From positions 496,001-560,000 of the forward strand of contig CM036618.1 of NCBI GenBank assembly GCA_020746105.1: a stretch of 64,000 bases of DNA. The letters are read 5' to 3'. Positions 1 to 10,604 of this stretch are shown one piece after another (the stretch's first letter is position 1; each line of letters begins with the position of its first letter). The position numbers and the translations under genes are program-made. Below the pieces are notes generated by a model. It saw nothing but the letters and a program-made list of their open reading frames with translations, was not told the origin of the DNA and made no database searches. The stretch is from Trogon surrucura. Its lineage: Eukaryota > Chordata > Aves > Trogoniformes > Trogonidae.

Positions 1-780
1 GGTCAGGCCGGGTCAAGACGAAGCTGGCCCGTGCGGTGCCGAGCCGGGCCAGAGCGCGGTGAGCCAAGCCGCGCCAAACTGAGCTGTGCCGGGTCGTGCT
101 GGGGAGGTCTGAGCGGTGCCGGGCCAAACCGAGCGGTACCGGGCCAAACCGAGCGGTACTGGGCCAAACGGAGCGGTACCGGGCCAAACGGAGCGGTGCC
201 GGGCCAAACGGAGCGGTGTCTGGCTAAACTGAGCGGTGCCAGGCCGTGCCGTGCCAAGCTGTGCCATGCAGTGCGGCGCCGAGCCAGGCGTGCCGAGCTG
301 AGCCGTGCCACGCCAAATGACGACCTAAAGGCTGGTGCTGAGCCAAGTGGTTTCATGCCGTATCGGGCCAGGCAGGGCCGTGCAGCGCCGGCAGGAGCCG
401 TGCCAAGCCATGCCAAGCCAAGCCAAGCCAGGCCAGGCGGTGCCGTGCGGTGCTGAGTCGCGCTGTGAGGGGACGAAGCCGTGTCGATCTCCGCAGAGCC
501 AAATTCTGGGCTGTGATAAGCCGCACCGCACAGCGTGGTGTCCACCCGTGCTGTCACGCTAAGCCGTGCGGTGCCAAGCTGTGCCGAGCTGTGCCGAGCC
601 AAGCCGTGCCAGGCAGTGCTGCGCAGTGCTGAGCCGCACCGTGGGGGAACGAAGCCGTGTCAATCTCCGCAGAGCCAAATTCTGAGCCGTGCCGAGCCAC
701 GCCGTGCGGCATGGTGTCTGCCCGTGCCGTCACGCTGAGCCGTGCGCTGCCGAGCCGTGCCAAGCCGTGGGGTTTGCCCC
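1..780. repeat. GC-rich minisatellite with 20-bp units and a ~177-bp higher-order duplication
   Basis: The left edge of the window is a degenerate array built from words such as gccgtgccgagcc. At 112-245 it resolves into about seven units of gagcggtgccgggccaaac (about 20 bp). At 345-430 it breaks into short ccaag/ccagg steps. A longer segment with cgcagagccaaattctg occurs at about 466-590 and again at 642-757, a period near 177 bp. The array probably continues beyond the window. Open frames on both strands come only from base composition and the repeat; no protein is recognised. Confidence 0.9.
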
Positions 781-2061
781 GCGTGTCCTGCAGCACTCGG
801 CTGCCCCCGCACCCCCTGCCCAGCCTGGGGCAGCCCCAGCCCCATCTTTTGCCCCGTTCCTTCTCCCCACGCTCGTGCCAGCCGTGTCCTCGTGACGCTG
901 GCAAGCTCCGATCCCCGGGATGCGCTGCTGGGAGGTCTCCGGGGGCTTCTGCCCTGTGCCCCAGCTGCTGGAGGGGCTGGATGGAGACCCCCCATTCCCC
1001 TCCTGGGATGCAGAGCCAAGTGGGGACCAGAGCATCCCTGGGCACCGTCCCCTGCGGCGGCTCCCGGAGAGGCCCAAATCCTGCCGATGGGCACAGCCGT
1101 GCTGCGGCGGTGACAGTGCATCGACGAACTCAGACGCGTCCCCGAGCCTCGTGATTTGTAAACGCACCCGCGGTTTCCACGGGGGCTGGCGCGAGTTCCT
1201 GTGCCACTGGCAGGGTGACCTTGGCAGGGACCAGCCTGTCCTGGGGAGCGCGTCGTGCCGTGCCATGCCATGCAGGTGTGCCCTGCCGTGCCGGTGTGCT
1301 GTGCCGCATTGGACCGTGGCCCCACGAGGAACCCTTCCAGGCAAGGACCCCGGCTCGCCTTCTGTGCTGGAAGGCGCCTAGTGCACATGGGGGCACTGTA
1401 AAATAAGGCATTAATTAATAATAATAATTAACGTTGCATTCCCCTGACTCAACGGGCCGTCTCCCTCGCTGCCGCCGAGAAAGGCTGCTGCCTCCCGCTC
1501 CCCCGGGGCTCTCGGCAGAGCCCGCCGGCGGGTGCCGGTGGTCTGGGCTGGGAAGGGGGATGGAGCCCACCGGCCCAGAGCGACGGCAAAGGCTGCCGGG
1601 CTGCCGGATTCTACCGGTGCGTGGGACCCCCCTCCAGCTCCAGGGGTGTGCCGGCACGATGGGATGCCGGCACCCCACCTCACCGCGCCACGTCCCCTCC
1701 TCGAGGCCCCGTGGCCGTGCTGCGGGCTGTGCCGGCGCTGGCAGGGCTTTCCCACCCAGCACCCGTGGCCGCGGCGTCGGCGATGCCGGCATTTGCTCAC
1801 GTTCGCTCCCACCCCTGGTTCCGGTGGGCTCTGCCATGCTGTGGGGTATTTTTTTTTGGCACAACCAGGCTGGCAGCCGGGCTTGCCCTGAGGTGCCGGC
1901 GCCGGCGGCGTTCGCTGGCAGCAGCCCCGGCATGTGCCACACCTGCGCTGCGGGGCTCGACCCGGTGGCACTGCCGATGGCGCGGGGTGCTGGTGCGGCA
2001 CGGGCAGAGCTGTGGGTGGTGGATATGGCTGTGGTGCAGGGCTGGTGGCACCGGCAGCTCC
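781..2061. other. GC-rich single-copy sequence, no gene recognised
   Basis: No repeat or coding match is seen. A short (AAT)n-like tract lies at 1409-1431 and a T run at 1849-1857. Long open frames here are expected from the high GC content and show no recognisable domain. Confidence 0.5.
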
Positions 2062-2464
2062 CCCAGTGCTCCTGGTGTCACCTCAGTGCTCCCAGTGTCA
2101 ACTCCAGTGCTCCCAGTGTCACCCCAGTGCCATCCCCAGTGCTCCCAGTGTCACCCCAGTGCTTCTGGTGCCATCCCCAGTGTTCCCAGTGCCATCCCAC
2201 ATGCTCCCAGTCTTTCCTCAGTGCTCCCAGTGTCACCTCAGTGCTCCCAGTGTCACCCCCAGTGCTCCCAGTGTCACCCCAGTGCCATCCCCAGTGCTCC
2301 CAGTGTTACTACAGTGCTCCCAGTGTCATCCCCAGTGCTCCCAGTGCCATCCCCCATGCTCCCAGTCTTTCCTCAGTGCTTCCAGTGTCAACCCAGTGCT
2401 CCCAGTGTTACTACAGTGCTCCCAGTGTCACCTGCAGTGCCATCCCCAGTGCTCCTGGCACCAC
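2062..2464. repeat. Minisatellite, ~20-bp unit, about 20 copies
   Basis: The unit is close to cagtgctcccagtgtcaccc, with variants reading ccatcccc or ttactac in the second half. Units vary between 20 and 21 bp, so all frames stay open over long spans without implying a protein. Confidence 0.95.
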
Positions 2465-3134
2465 TCTCCCCGCTCTCCTTGTTGCTCCCAGTATCACTCA
2501 CCCCATGTTTTCCCCCCGTGCTGGGGGACATGGCCCGGGAGGGGCTCTGCACCCTTCCAGACCCCCACTCTCGACTCCGCCATGGCCGTGCCCACTGCAC
2601 CGGCTCTGCCGCCGTTTCGGCGTTTGCCGGGCCTCGCCCTCGGCCACGGGGAAGCTCCGGCCGTGAGCCCCGGCCCCAGCGCGCCGGCGGTGCCGTGGCG
2701 CACACATCCTGTCACCGTGGCCCGGGGAGGAAACCGCTGCCGAACGCCGGGAAGGAGGAACCAGCCGGGGCTGGCGCTGGGCACCGGGGGCAGGGCAGCC
2801 GCCGCTTGTTGAGGGACCCGAACCCGGGCACCACTCGGTCACCGGCGCCTGGCGGCGGGGACGCGGCGTTTGGTGGTGGCGGCGGGAAGCTGGATGCTGG
2901 CGATGGCGGGGGGTGGCCAGGTTGAAGGAGGTGCAAAAGTTGGGTGGAAAATGGAGCGGGGGGGAGCTGTGAGCTCAAGAGAAGGCGCCGGGCACGGCTA
3001 CGGGCACGAGGGGTAGGGGAACGGGCGAAATCCTGGCAGAGGTGTGGGAACGTCCCCGGGAGATGCGGCCGGGGGGCTCTTCTGCCCTGGTGAGGGGCTG
3101 GCGGCGGAAGGATGAGGAGGAGGATGATGATTTA

Positions 3135-3232
3135 GAAAGTGCTTTAGGACATGGTTTAGAACGGACCTGGTAGAGTTCGATTATGGTTGGACTTGATGAT
3201 TGATCTTGAAGATCTTTTCCAGCCACCACGAT
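3135..3232 (+). mobile_element. CR1 LINE 3'-end fragment
   Basis: Contains ggacatggtttag, then ggttggacttgatgat and aagatcttttccag, the usual order near the CR1 3' end. It is diverged and 5' truncated, and lies tail-to-tail with the next fragment. Confidence 0.7.
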
Positions 3233-3256
3233 TGCTTGAGCAGGAGGATGGCCGTG

Positions 3257-3345
3257 GGTTCAGAGAGTCACAGGCTGTCGGGGCTTGGAGGGGACCTCGA
3301 AAGATCATCCAGTCCCACCCCCCGCCAGAGCAGGGTCACCCAGAT
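3257..3345 (-). mobile_element. CR1 LINE 3'-end fragment
   Basis: Reads gagagtcacaggctg, cttggaggggacctcg and ccagagcagggtcacccag, the reverse complement of the CR1 3' end. It has lost everything upstream of the last ~90 bp. Confidence 0.75.
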
Positions 3346-4170
3346 TCTCCGTGTTCCCACCCAGCATCCCTGCGCTCGCCACGGCCATCCCGCAGCTCCG
3401 GGGGGTCCTGCACACCTTGAAGCCCCTTGGGGTGCCGGGGACCCCCGTGGCCGGGCTGGCTCTGCTGAGAAACCCCCCAGAACAGCCCTTGGAGCCGCTC
3501 GGCTGCCGGCGTTTGGCCGTTCCAGCCCCTCTCCGTGGGGGTTCGACCACTCTCCTGCCCCGCCGGCCCCTCCGGCAGCCCCCCCACCGCCGGCGGCTTC
3601 ATTTTGGCTAATGAGTGCAATTACCCCCAGCTTAAATCTCGGCGTGACAGGGAGGTCAGGGCGGCGGGACGAGGGCAGCGGCTCCCGGCAAGGCCTTCTC
3701 CACCGGCCATAAATCTCCTGTGCCGGGGCCAGTGCGGCACCGGGGACCGGCCGGGCCCTGACCCGCTGCCGGCTCCTCTGCCGGCCGGGCTCACGGCGGC
3801 TGGAAGCATCGGGGTCCCCCCCGCAGAGATGGGGGTCCCCATCCCTGTGCCGACCCCGCCGGCAGCTCGGCCTCGTCACCGCGAGGAGCGGTGGCACCGC
3901 GTCCTGGCGCCAGCTGCCCGTTCGGAAGGCAGCTCCCTCCCGGGGGGCACTCGGGCGGGGGGATCGGATTAATTAATCTCGCCGAGAGGGCGGGCGCCAA
4001 ATTAAGCCGGTGACACACGGTCGGCCGGTTACTCAGCGCCGCCGCCGCCGCCGCCAAGGGAGCCGCCGCTGATCCTGCCTGGCGGGGGGGAGCCTGCGGC
4101 ACGCGGTGTGGGGGGCGATGTCACTCCAGTGGCCTGCGCGGGGGTGACGTGGGGAGAGGCAGAGCCGCCG

Positions 4171-5533
4171 CGGTGAGGCCACAAGGTTGCCACCCCCCCA
4201 CCCCGGTGTGGTTCGAAGGACCCCGAGGGATGCAGGCGTGATGCCACCATGGCCGAGGGACCCCCCCCGTGCCCTGAGCAGTGCCGGTGCCACGCCGGGT
4301 CCCGGTGCCATTCCCGGCGTGCAGCTCCCGCCGCTCCCCGCCGGTGTCCCCCCCCTCGCCTGACCTTGTTTTCAGGCCCGATGGCTCCTCGTTATGTAAT
4401 TGCTGCCGAATTTCTGCACGAGCAGAAATGGCTGATCCCGGAGCGTGGCCAGGGAGCAGGGGGGTGTTGCCAGGATGCAGCCCCACATGCCCCAGCCTGG
4501 ATGTCCCCAAGCCGGTGGGAGGAGGGTGCTGGAAGGGGCTCAGGGACATCGTCCCCAGAGTGACACCAGGGTTTGTGCCCCCCCCGGGGCAGGGCAGCCG
4601 GCGTGGGGGGGCTGCGGGGGGTGCAGGAGCACTGGTGGCACACGGTGGCCTGTCTGGGGGACACGCGTGTGTCACAGGGTGGGGTGTGATGACAACCGGG
4701 ACGCCCAAAGAGGGGACAGCAGCCCCTCCGGCACCTGCGGCTGCACCCTGGGCGCAGTGTTTGCCCACCCACAGCCAGGCTCGGCGCGGCCCTTCCTCCC
4801 CCATAAATCATGGGAGGGGAGTGCGGGACAGGGAGGAGGAGGAGGAGGAGGAGGAGGCCAGGGGAGGAAGGGCTTCGGTCGCGCCAGGAGCGCGGAGCGG
4901 AGGAATCATCTCCCCGGTGATGGATCGGGGGGGTCTCACGGGGTCCCCGGCATCTCCTTGGCACGTGTGGAGATCCGGGGGTCCCCGTGTGGTCCTGGGG
5001 GTCTCGGTGGCGCTGAGCTCATCTGCTGCCCTCCTCCTCCCCCTCCCCGGGCCTGGGGTTAATTGGGTTCAAACACGGTGCTAACGAGGCGTGACAGGGT
5101 TGTCACCCACAGAGAGCAGGGGGGCAGGGACGTGGGTGCCACTGGGCTGCGGCCGTGTCCCCTCGGCACAGCACCCACTGACCCCTGGCACCCGGCACCC
5201 TCCTCGGGCCCTTGGGGGACCCTCCCCACCCTCGGGGACGGGGGAGTCGGGACCTGGGTCCCCCCGGCTTGTTGCTGGGGAAGGACGTGTCCCCAAGTGA
5301 CAGCTGGGAGGGCAGGAGCGGGGGCACGGTGGCAGGGACACGGGGGTGCTGGGGACACGGGGTGCAAGAGCACGCGTGGTTCTGCACGTTTCCTTGTGTG
5401 TACGGGGGGTGCACATGCAGGCACACGTGTGTGTGTGTCCCCCCACCCTGTGCACGCTCAGGCACCCGTCCGGGGTATGTGTGGGGCGTGGGAGCGTGCA
5501 CGCTCGAGAGTGAGCCCTGAGAGCGCACAGCGA
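4171..5533. other. GC-rich single-copy stretch
   Basis: No gene is recognised. A (GGA)n tract lies at 4830-4857, a short inverted repeat (atttctgc/gcagaaat) at 4410-4429, and a GT-rich run at 5420-5440. Open frames reflect GC content. Confidence 0.5.
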
Positions 5534-7162
5534 CCCCAGGGATGCGGGATGGGGAGCAGAGCCCCCAGGGATGGGGAGCAGAGCCCCCCAGGGCTGCAGG
5601 ATGGGAAGCAAAACCCTGGGAAGGGGAGCAGAGCCCCCCAGGGCATGTGGGATAGAGTGCAGAGCCCCTCCAGGGGATGCAGGATGGGGAGCAGAACCTC
5701 CAGGATGGGAAGCAGAGCCCCCCCGGGATGTGGGACGGGGAGCAAAACCCTTGGGAGGGGAGCAGGGCCCCCCAAGGTATATGGAATAGGGTGCAGAGCC
5801 CCCCAGGGATACCGGATGGGGAGCAGAGCCCCCCCGGGAGGCAGAATGGGGAGCAGAACCCCCTCTGGGGATGCGAGATGGGGAGCAGAGCCTCTGGGAT
5901 GGGGAGCAGAGCCCTCCCCAAGGTGTGTGGGATAGGGTGCAGAACCCCCAGGGGGTGCAGAATGGGGAGCAGAGACCCCTGGGATAGGGAGCAGAGCCCG
6001 CCTTGGGATGCAGGATGGGGAGCAGACCCCCCAGGATGGGGAGCAGACACCCCAGAGATTCAGGATGGGGAGCAGAGCCCCCCAGAGATGTGGGATGGAG
6101 AACAGAACCCTTGGGAAGGGGAGCAGAGCCCTCTCTGGGGATGTAGGATGGGGAGCAGAGCCCCCCCCTCCAAGGTGTGTGGGATAGGGTGCAGAACCCC
6201 CAGGGGACGCAGAATGGGGAGCAGAGCCCCCCCAGGGATGCAGGATGGGGAGTAGACCCCCCAGGATGGGGAGCAGAGCCCCCAGGATGGGGAGCAGACA
6301 CCCCAGGGATGCAGGATGGGGAACAGAACCCTTGGGAAGGGGAGCAGAGCCCCCAGGATGGGGAGCAGAGACCCCCAGGGATGCAAGATGGGGAGCAGAG
6401 CCTCTGGGATGGGGAGCAGAGCCCCCGCAAGGTGTGTGGGATGGGGTGCAGAGCTTCCCAAGGGATGCAAAATGGGGAGCAGAGACCCCCCAGGGATGCA
6501 GGATGGGGAGCAGACCCCCCCAGGACAGGCAGCAGAGCCCCCCAGGGATGCAGGATGGGGAATAGACCCCCTCAGGATGGGGAGCAGAGCCCCCCAGGGA
6601 TGCAGGATGGGGAGCAGACCCCCCAGGGATGCAGGATGGGGAGTAGACCCCCTCAGGATGGGGAGCAGAGCCCCCCAGGGATGCAGGATGGGGAGCAGAC
6701 CCCCCAGGACAGGCAGCAGAGCCCCCCAGGGATGCAGGATGGGGAATAGACCCCCTCAGGACGGGGAGTAGACCCCCCAGGGATGCAGGATGGGGAGCAG
6801 ACCCCCTAGGATGGGGAGTAGACCCCCCAGGGATGCAGGATGGGGAGCAGACCCCCTGGGATGGGGAGTAGACCCCCCAGGGATGCAGGATGGGGAGCAG
6901 AGCCCCCAGGATGGGGAGCAGACCCCCCAGGGATGCAGGATGGGGAGCAGACCCCCTCAGGATGGGGAGCAGAGCCCCCAGGGATGCAGGATGGGGAGCA
7001 GACCCCCCAGGATGGGGAGCAGAGCCCCCCAGGGATGCAGGATGGGAAATAGACCCCCCAGGACGGGGAGCAGACCCCCCAGGGATGCAGGATGGGGAGC
7101 AGACCCCCCAGGATGAGGATCAGAATCCCCCCCAAAGCTGCAGGCTGGGGGGCAGAGCCCAG
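5534..7162. repeat. Large minisatellite, ~1.6 kb, mixed 21-30 bp units
   Basis: The core word ggatggggagcagacccccc recurs dozens of times. A longer unit includes cagggatgcaggatgggg (about 29-30 bp); a shorter one lacks the gggatgca part (about 21-22 bp). From about 6480 on, long and short units tend to alternate, giving a ~51-bp dimer. The left half (5534-6470) is more degenerate, with aaggtgtgtgggatagggtg variants at 5920, 6172 and 6430. Continuous open frames of up to 449 codons run through it on both strands, all low-complexity and not credible as genes. Confidence 0.97.
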
Positions 7163-7252
7163 CCACCCAGTACCACCCGCATGACCCCTATCGTGGGGTG
7201 GCTGCGCCCGGCTCACTCATTCCCGCCGCGGCATCTAATCCCTCGCATCAGG

Positions 7253-7321
7253 GGCTGGATGGGGCACGAGGCTCCCGCTGTCACCGCTGGTGACAGCGGG
7301 AGCCTCGTGCCCCATCCAGCC
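7253..7321. repeat. Perfect palindrome: 33-bp arms, 3-nt spacer
   Basis: The left arm 7253-7285 (starts ggctggatggggcacg) is the exact reverse complement of 7289-7321, with gct between. It would form a very stable GC-rich hairpin. It lies outside CR1 and minisatellite sequence. Confidence 0.97.
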
Positions 7322-7734
7322 AGAGGCCCTTTTCTAGGGGGTCGGGCACCTGCCACCCCCAACCCGGGCTCCCCCGGGACGCTTTCGATTGCCACACTGG
7401 GAGGGGATGCGGGGTCCGGCACGGACGCTCCCCGCTCGGTGCCTGCCGAGCCCGACCCTCGCCCTTTCTGCTGCCTCCAGATGTGCCCGGTTTGCAGTTG
7501 GGGGGCAACATCTGGCGGGGCAGACGAACACAGGCGGCTCTGTCTGCTCGCGGTGACCCGCAGCCATGACCAATGCGGGTAATCGCCCGGCTCGGCCGCT
7601 CCCTGCGAACCCGCGGGCAGCTGCTCCTTCAGAGACGTCGTTTCCTACTAAAATCTCTTTTTTTTTTTTATTATTTTCCTTTTCCAGGAACGTCTTTGCT
7701 TCCCACCCTCCCCTGCAGTGAAGGGACAAGACAC
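7322..7734. other. Single-copy sequence just beyond the presumed DTNB cleavage site
   Basis: Nothing recognisable as a gene. A T-run at 7660-7675 is the only simple tract. Confidence 0.4.
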
Positions 7735-9133
7735 CCCGTGGGGATGAGATGAATTTATTAAATATTTGGCAGACGACAGAACATGGCTTCCAGTTTACAG
7801 GTGTCTGGTAGAGACGCTCCCCGACGCGTCACCGCGTCGGCTCCGGCGCCGCCGCTTTGCCAGCCCCTCCAGGGGACGGTCCCGTGGCCATGGCTGGGAA
7901 TAGGGACAGGCACCAAAGCTCGGTGCGGTCCCCAACCCCCTGACTGCTACCAGGGACCCCCGACCACGTGTGCTAAGGGACAGCAGAAGCCACCGGGTGC
8001 AGGACACGCGGCACGGCGGCCACCCCTACTCCCCACCCCACGGAAACTGGGGGTTTCCCCCTCGAGGCATTAACGCCGGGCACCACCCGGGGATGCCAGC
8101 GCAGGGACGTGGCTCGGTCCAGGTGAGAAAACGGTTTTGAGGTGGCATTTTGATTTCTCGTTCCAGCGGGTTCCACTGGAGGGAACTGGCAAAGTCTCGC
8201 TGCGATCCGAATCCGACGGGCGAAGGTGCCGCGAGCCCCACGGCTCCGCCGCGGCTCGGGTGGGAAATCGAAGAAAGGTCTTAATTACGGCCGGGGTGCG
8301 GTGACGCCGGGGCAGGACGCAGCTGGGGGACACGCGCTGGAGCCCAGCCTTCCCGGGGAGGGGGTTAAGGCGATTATTCCAAAGGCAAACCACGGTTCAG
8401 AAACGGGTTTCAAACCGCACACAGGCTGGGCCAGTTCTGCCCCGGCACGACGTCCCTGCATGTCACCGGTGCCCGGTGTCACCAGGGCGCAAAGTGATCT
8501 CGGGTGTCCCACCCGGATCCAGCTCCCGCGCTTGTCCCCGCGCTGCCCGGAGCAGTCGGTGACCTGAGCCTGACTTTGAGCCCCCCGATGCCCGCCCCAG
8601 CGCCAGGCGGGCTTCGCTAACAGGCTCTGGGGACCTCCCGAAGCTCCACCCTGGGGTGTCACGTCCCCCACGCCACATTCCGGGCACTGGCACCTCAGAG
8701 GATCCCAATTCAGCAAATCCGGCCAAAAAAACCCGCACGGGAAACCTTCCCTGCGCCCCGTCTGGCAGCTCGGGTGCCGCACCAGGTCATCGTCACCTTC
8801 CTCTCCTTCACAATGTTTATCTCCGGCTGAATCCACGCGCGTTTATTTTCCCTCTCCCCGAGCGCCGCGGGTGCCCCATGAGCACGTTCCAACGAGGAAA
8901 AAAATGGAAGAAAGAAAAAAAAAAGAGCGTTTCGGAGAGGGAGAAAAGCCGAGGGCTGGTCTCAGGGTTTATCGCTCCTTCCCATCCATCACCCGCGATA
9001 AATATTTACGGATGCGTTAGGGCACTGGGTGCCTTCCACTAAAAATAGCAGCGCCAGGCACCACCAAAAAAAAAAATTAATAAAAAAATAAAGTCACTAG
9101 TGATTGGAACTGATGATGATGTTTTCCAAGCAG
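7735..9133 (-). other. DTNB: Candidate last exon (3' UTR) of DTNB
   Basis: The stop-codon exon has a donor, so another exon must follow. The best acceptor I see is at 9133/9134, with a pyrimidine tract ending ttttcttctgcag on the minus strand. From there to the poly(A) signal at 7754-7759 no CR1 or minisatellite intrudes, as would suit a transcribed 3' UTR of about 1.4 kb. The first 120 bases include T-rich runs near 9060-9095. There is no sequence match to confirm this; an alternative last exon could end near a second AATAAA-like site around 11335. Confidence 0.35.
7754..7759 (-). terminator. Poly(A) signal AATAAA, likely end of DTNB
   Basis: On the minus strand the sequence reads atttAATAAAttcatctcatc. 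It is followed about 20 nt on by a G/T-rich stretch (ggggtgtcttgtccc), the usual layout of a cleavage site, which would fall near 7735-7745. It is the most convincing polyadenylation site downstream of the DTNB stop. Confidence 0.45.
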
Positions 9134-10072
9134 CTGCAGAAGAAAAGCCTAGCGAGGGTCGGGGCAGCGAGCTGCCGGCCTCAGACCTCTGCCGGCACCT
9201 CGGGTGTTTTTTCCCTTTATTTTACACCAAACCGGACAGGACTCGGGGAAATGAAGGCAGAGCTGCTCGAGGAAGCCCCACGACGGCCGTCCCTGAGCTC
9301 GCCAAGAGACGGCTGCGCGTCCCTCGGCCCATCTGCCCGCTCCCAGGATGACGCGCGACATCACGCGCCACGGCACCCAGCCCCGGGGTGGCGCTTGCAG
9401 AAAGTGGGGAGTTTTGGTTTTTGGCTTTTTTTTTTGAGGACGGGATCCCCTCTGTGTCACCCGCTGGGGACCCCGGGAGGTTCCAGCCCCACGTTCTCAC
9501 ACACACCCCCCGCAGTCGGGAGGAAACACCCAGTCGGGAGGAAATCACAAGAGATCAGTACGCCGAGCGGGAGAAGGGAGTATTTTGCTGTGTTTAGGGT
9601 TTTTTTTTGGGTATTTTTTTGTTTTTAAACCTCCCACGAATGGCTGGGTTCGGTGGGGCGCTGTCTGGTTACCGTCGGCGAACACGTGGAGGAGCACAGG
9701 ACATGCAATGGCCCAAGAGGCAGGTGCCCGCGGGGGAGCCCTCCGGGTGGTCCCGAGGACGCCGCTCCCCTCGGCGGGCGGTCGAGATCGGTCACGGTGG
9801 CGCGATGGTGGATGTGTCGGCTGAAAGGTGCCTCTTCCCGGGGGGACGTCCCTCTCCGTCGCTCAGCGTAACCCTCCGTGCCTGCGCCAGCGAAACGCGC
9901 GACGGCCCGTCCGTGCCTGCGGAGAGCGGAGCCCCGGTGACCCCAGCGCTCCCGCGGGGCCCCCCGAACCTCCCGGCTGGGGCCATCCCCGGCGAGCTCA
10001 GGGCGTGGCACCGCCACCGCGGGTCCTGCTGACCTGCTCGCCCTGCAGCCCAGGCAACCAGAGCTCCTGAGC
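9134..10072. other. Presumed 3'-UTR intron of DTNB, single-copy part
   Basis: No exon or repeat family is recognised. There is a small direct repeat (cagtcgggaggaaa twice, 9515-9546) and T-rich runs at 9427-9436 and 9601-9625. Confidence 0.4.
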
Positions 10073-10604
10073 TGGTGACACCAAGACCATGGTGACATCA
10101 GGATCCTGGTGACACGAGGACCGTGGTGACACCAGGACCATGGTAACATCAGGACCATGGTGACATCAGGACCGTGGTGATACCAGGACCATGGTGACAT
10201 CAGGACCATGGTGATACCAGGACCATGGTGACACCAGGACCGTGGTGACATCAGGACCGTGATGACACCAGGACCGTGGTGACACCAGGACCCTGGTGAC
10301 ATCAGGGCTGTGGTGACACCAGGACCCTGGTGACATCAGGGCTGTGGTGACATCAGGGCTGTGGTGACACCAGGACCGTGGTAACATCAGGACCATGGTG
10401 ACATCAGGACCATCGTGACACCAGGACCATGGTGACATCAGGACCGTGGTGATACCAGGACCATGGTGACACCAGGACCATGGTGACATCAGGACCGTGG
10501 TGACATCAGGACTGTGGTGACACCAGGACCGCAGTGACACCAGGACTGTGGTGACACCAGGACCGTGGTGACACCAGGACTGTGGTGACACCAGGACCGT
10601 GGTG
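10073..10604. repeat. Minisatellite, 17-bp unit, about 31 copies
   Basis: The unit is ggtgacaccaggaccgt, with gacatc/gatacc and ccat/cctg/ctgt variants. Because 17 is not a multiple of 3, all three frames of a strand read the same 17-residue cycle, for example SPRSWCHHGPD on the minus strand. It lies in the presumed 3'-UTR intron. Confidence 0.97.

Larger units (their letters stand above)
2570..4170. promoter_or_regulatory. CpG-rich block, possible CpG island
   Basis: CpG is frequent at 2570-2900 and again at 3430-4170, with ccgccg runs (4030-4054) and many gccgg words. CR1 pieces split the block at 3135-3345. At 3967-3980 there is a gattaattaatc palindrome of homeodomain type. In mammals DNMT3A lies downstream of DTNB in the same orientation, so the block could be a promoter region of that gene, but no DNMT3A exon was recognised. 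Strand and function are unknown. Confidence 0.45.

Noticed and set aside
1434-2925. Long plus-strand open frames of 410 and 434 codons
   Set aside because: They run through the 20-bp minisatellite and CpG-rich DNA, and the residues are low-complexity (repeated VLPVSPQC) with no domain.
5081-6430. 449-codon minus frame and its plus-strand partners
   Set aside because: Made of minisatellite units; both strands are open because the array is purine/pyrimidine biased and stop-poor.
1-7734. Exons of DNMT3A, the expected downstream neighbour
   Set aside because: No PWWP, ADD or methyltransferase motifs or known N-terminal words were seen in any frame.
5534-10604. Regular repeats that could be mistaken for CRISPR arrays
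   Set aside because: No constant repeat with unique spacers; units are contiguous and degenerate, and the DNA is vertebrate.
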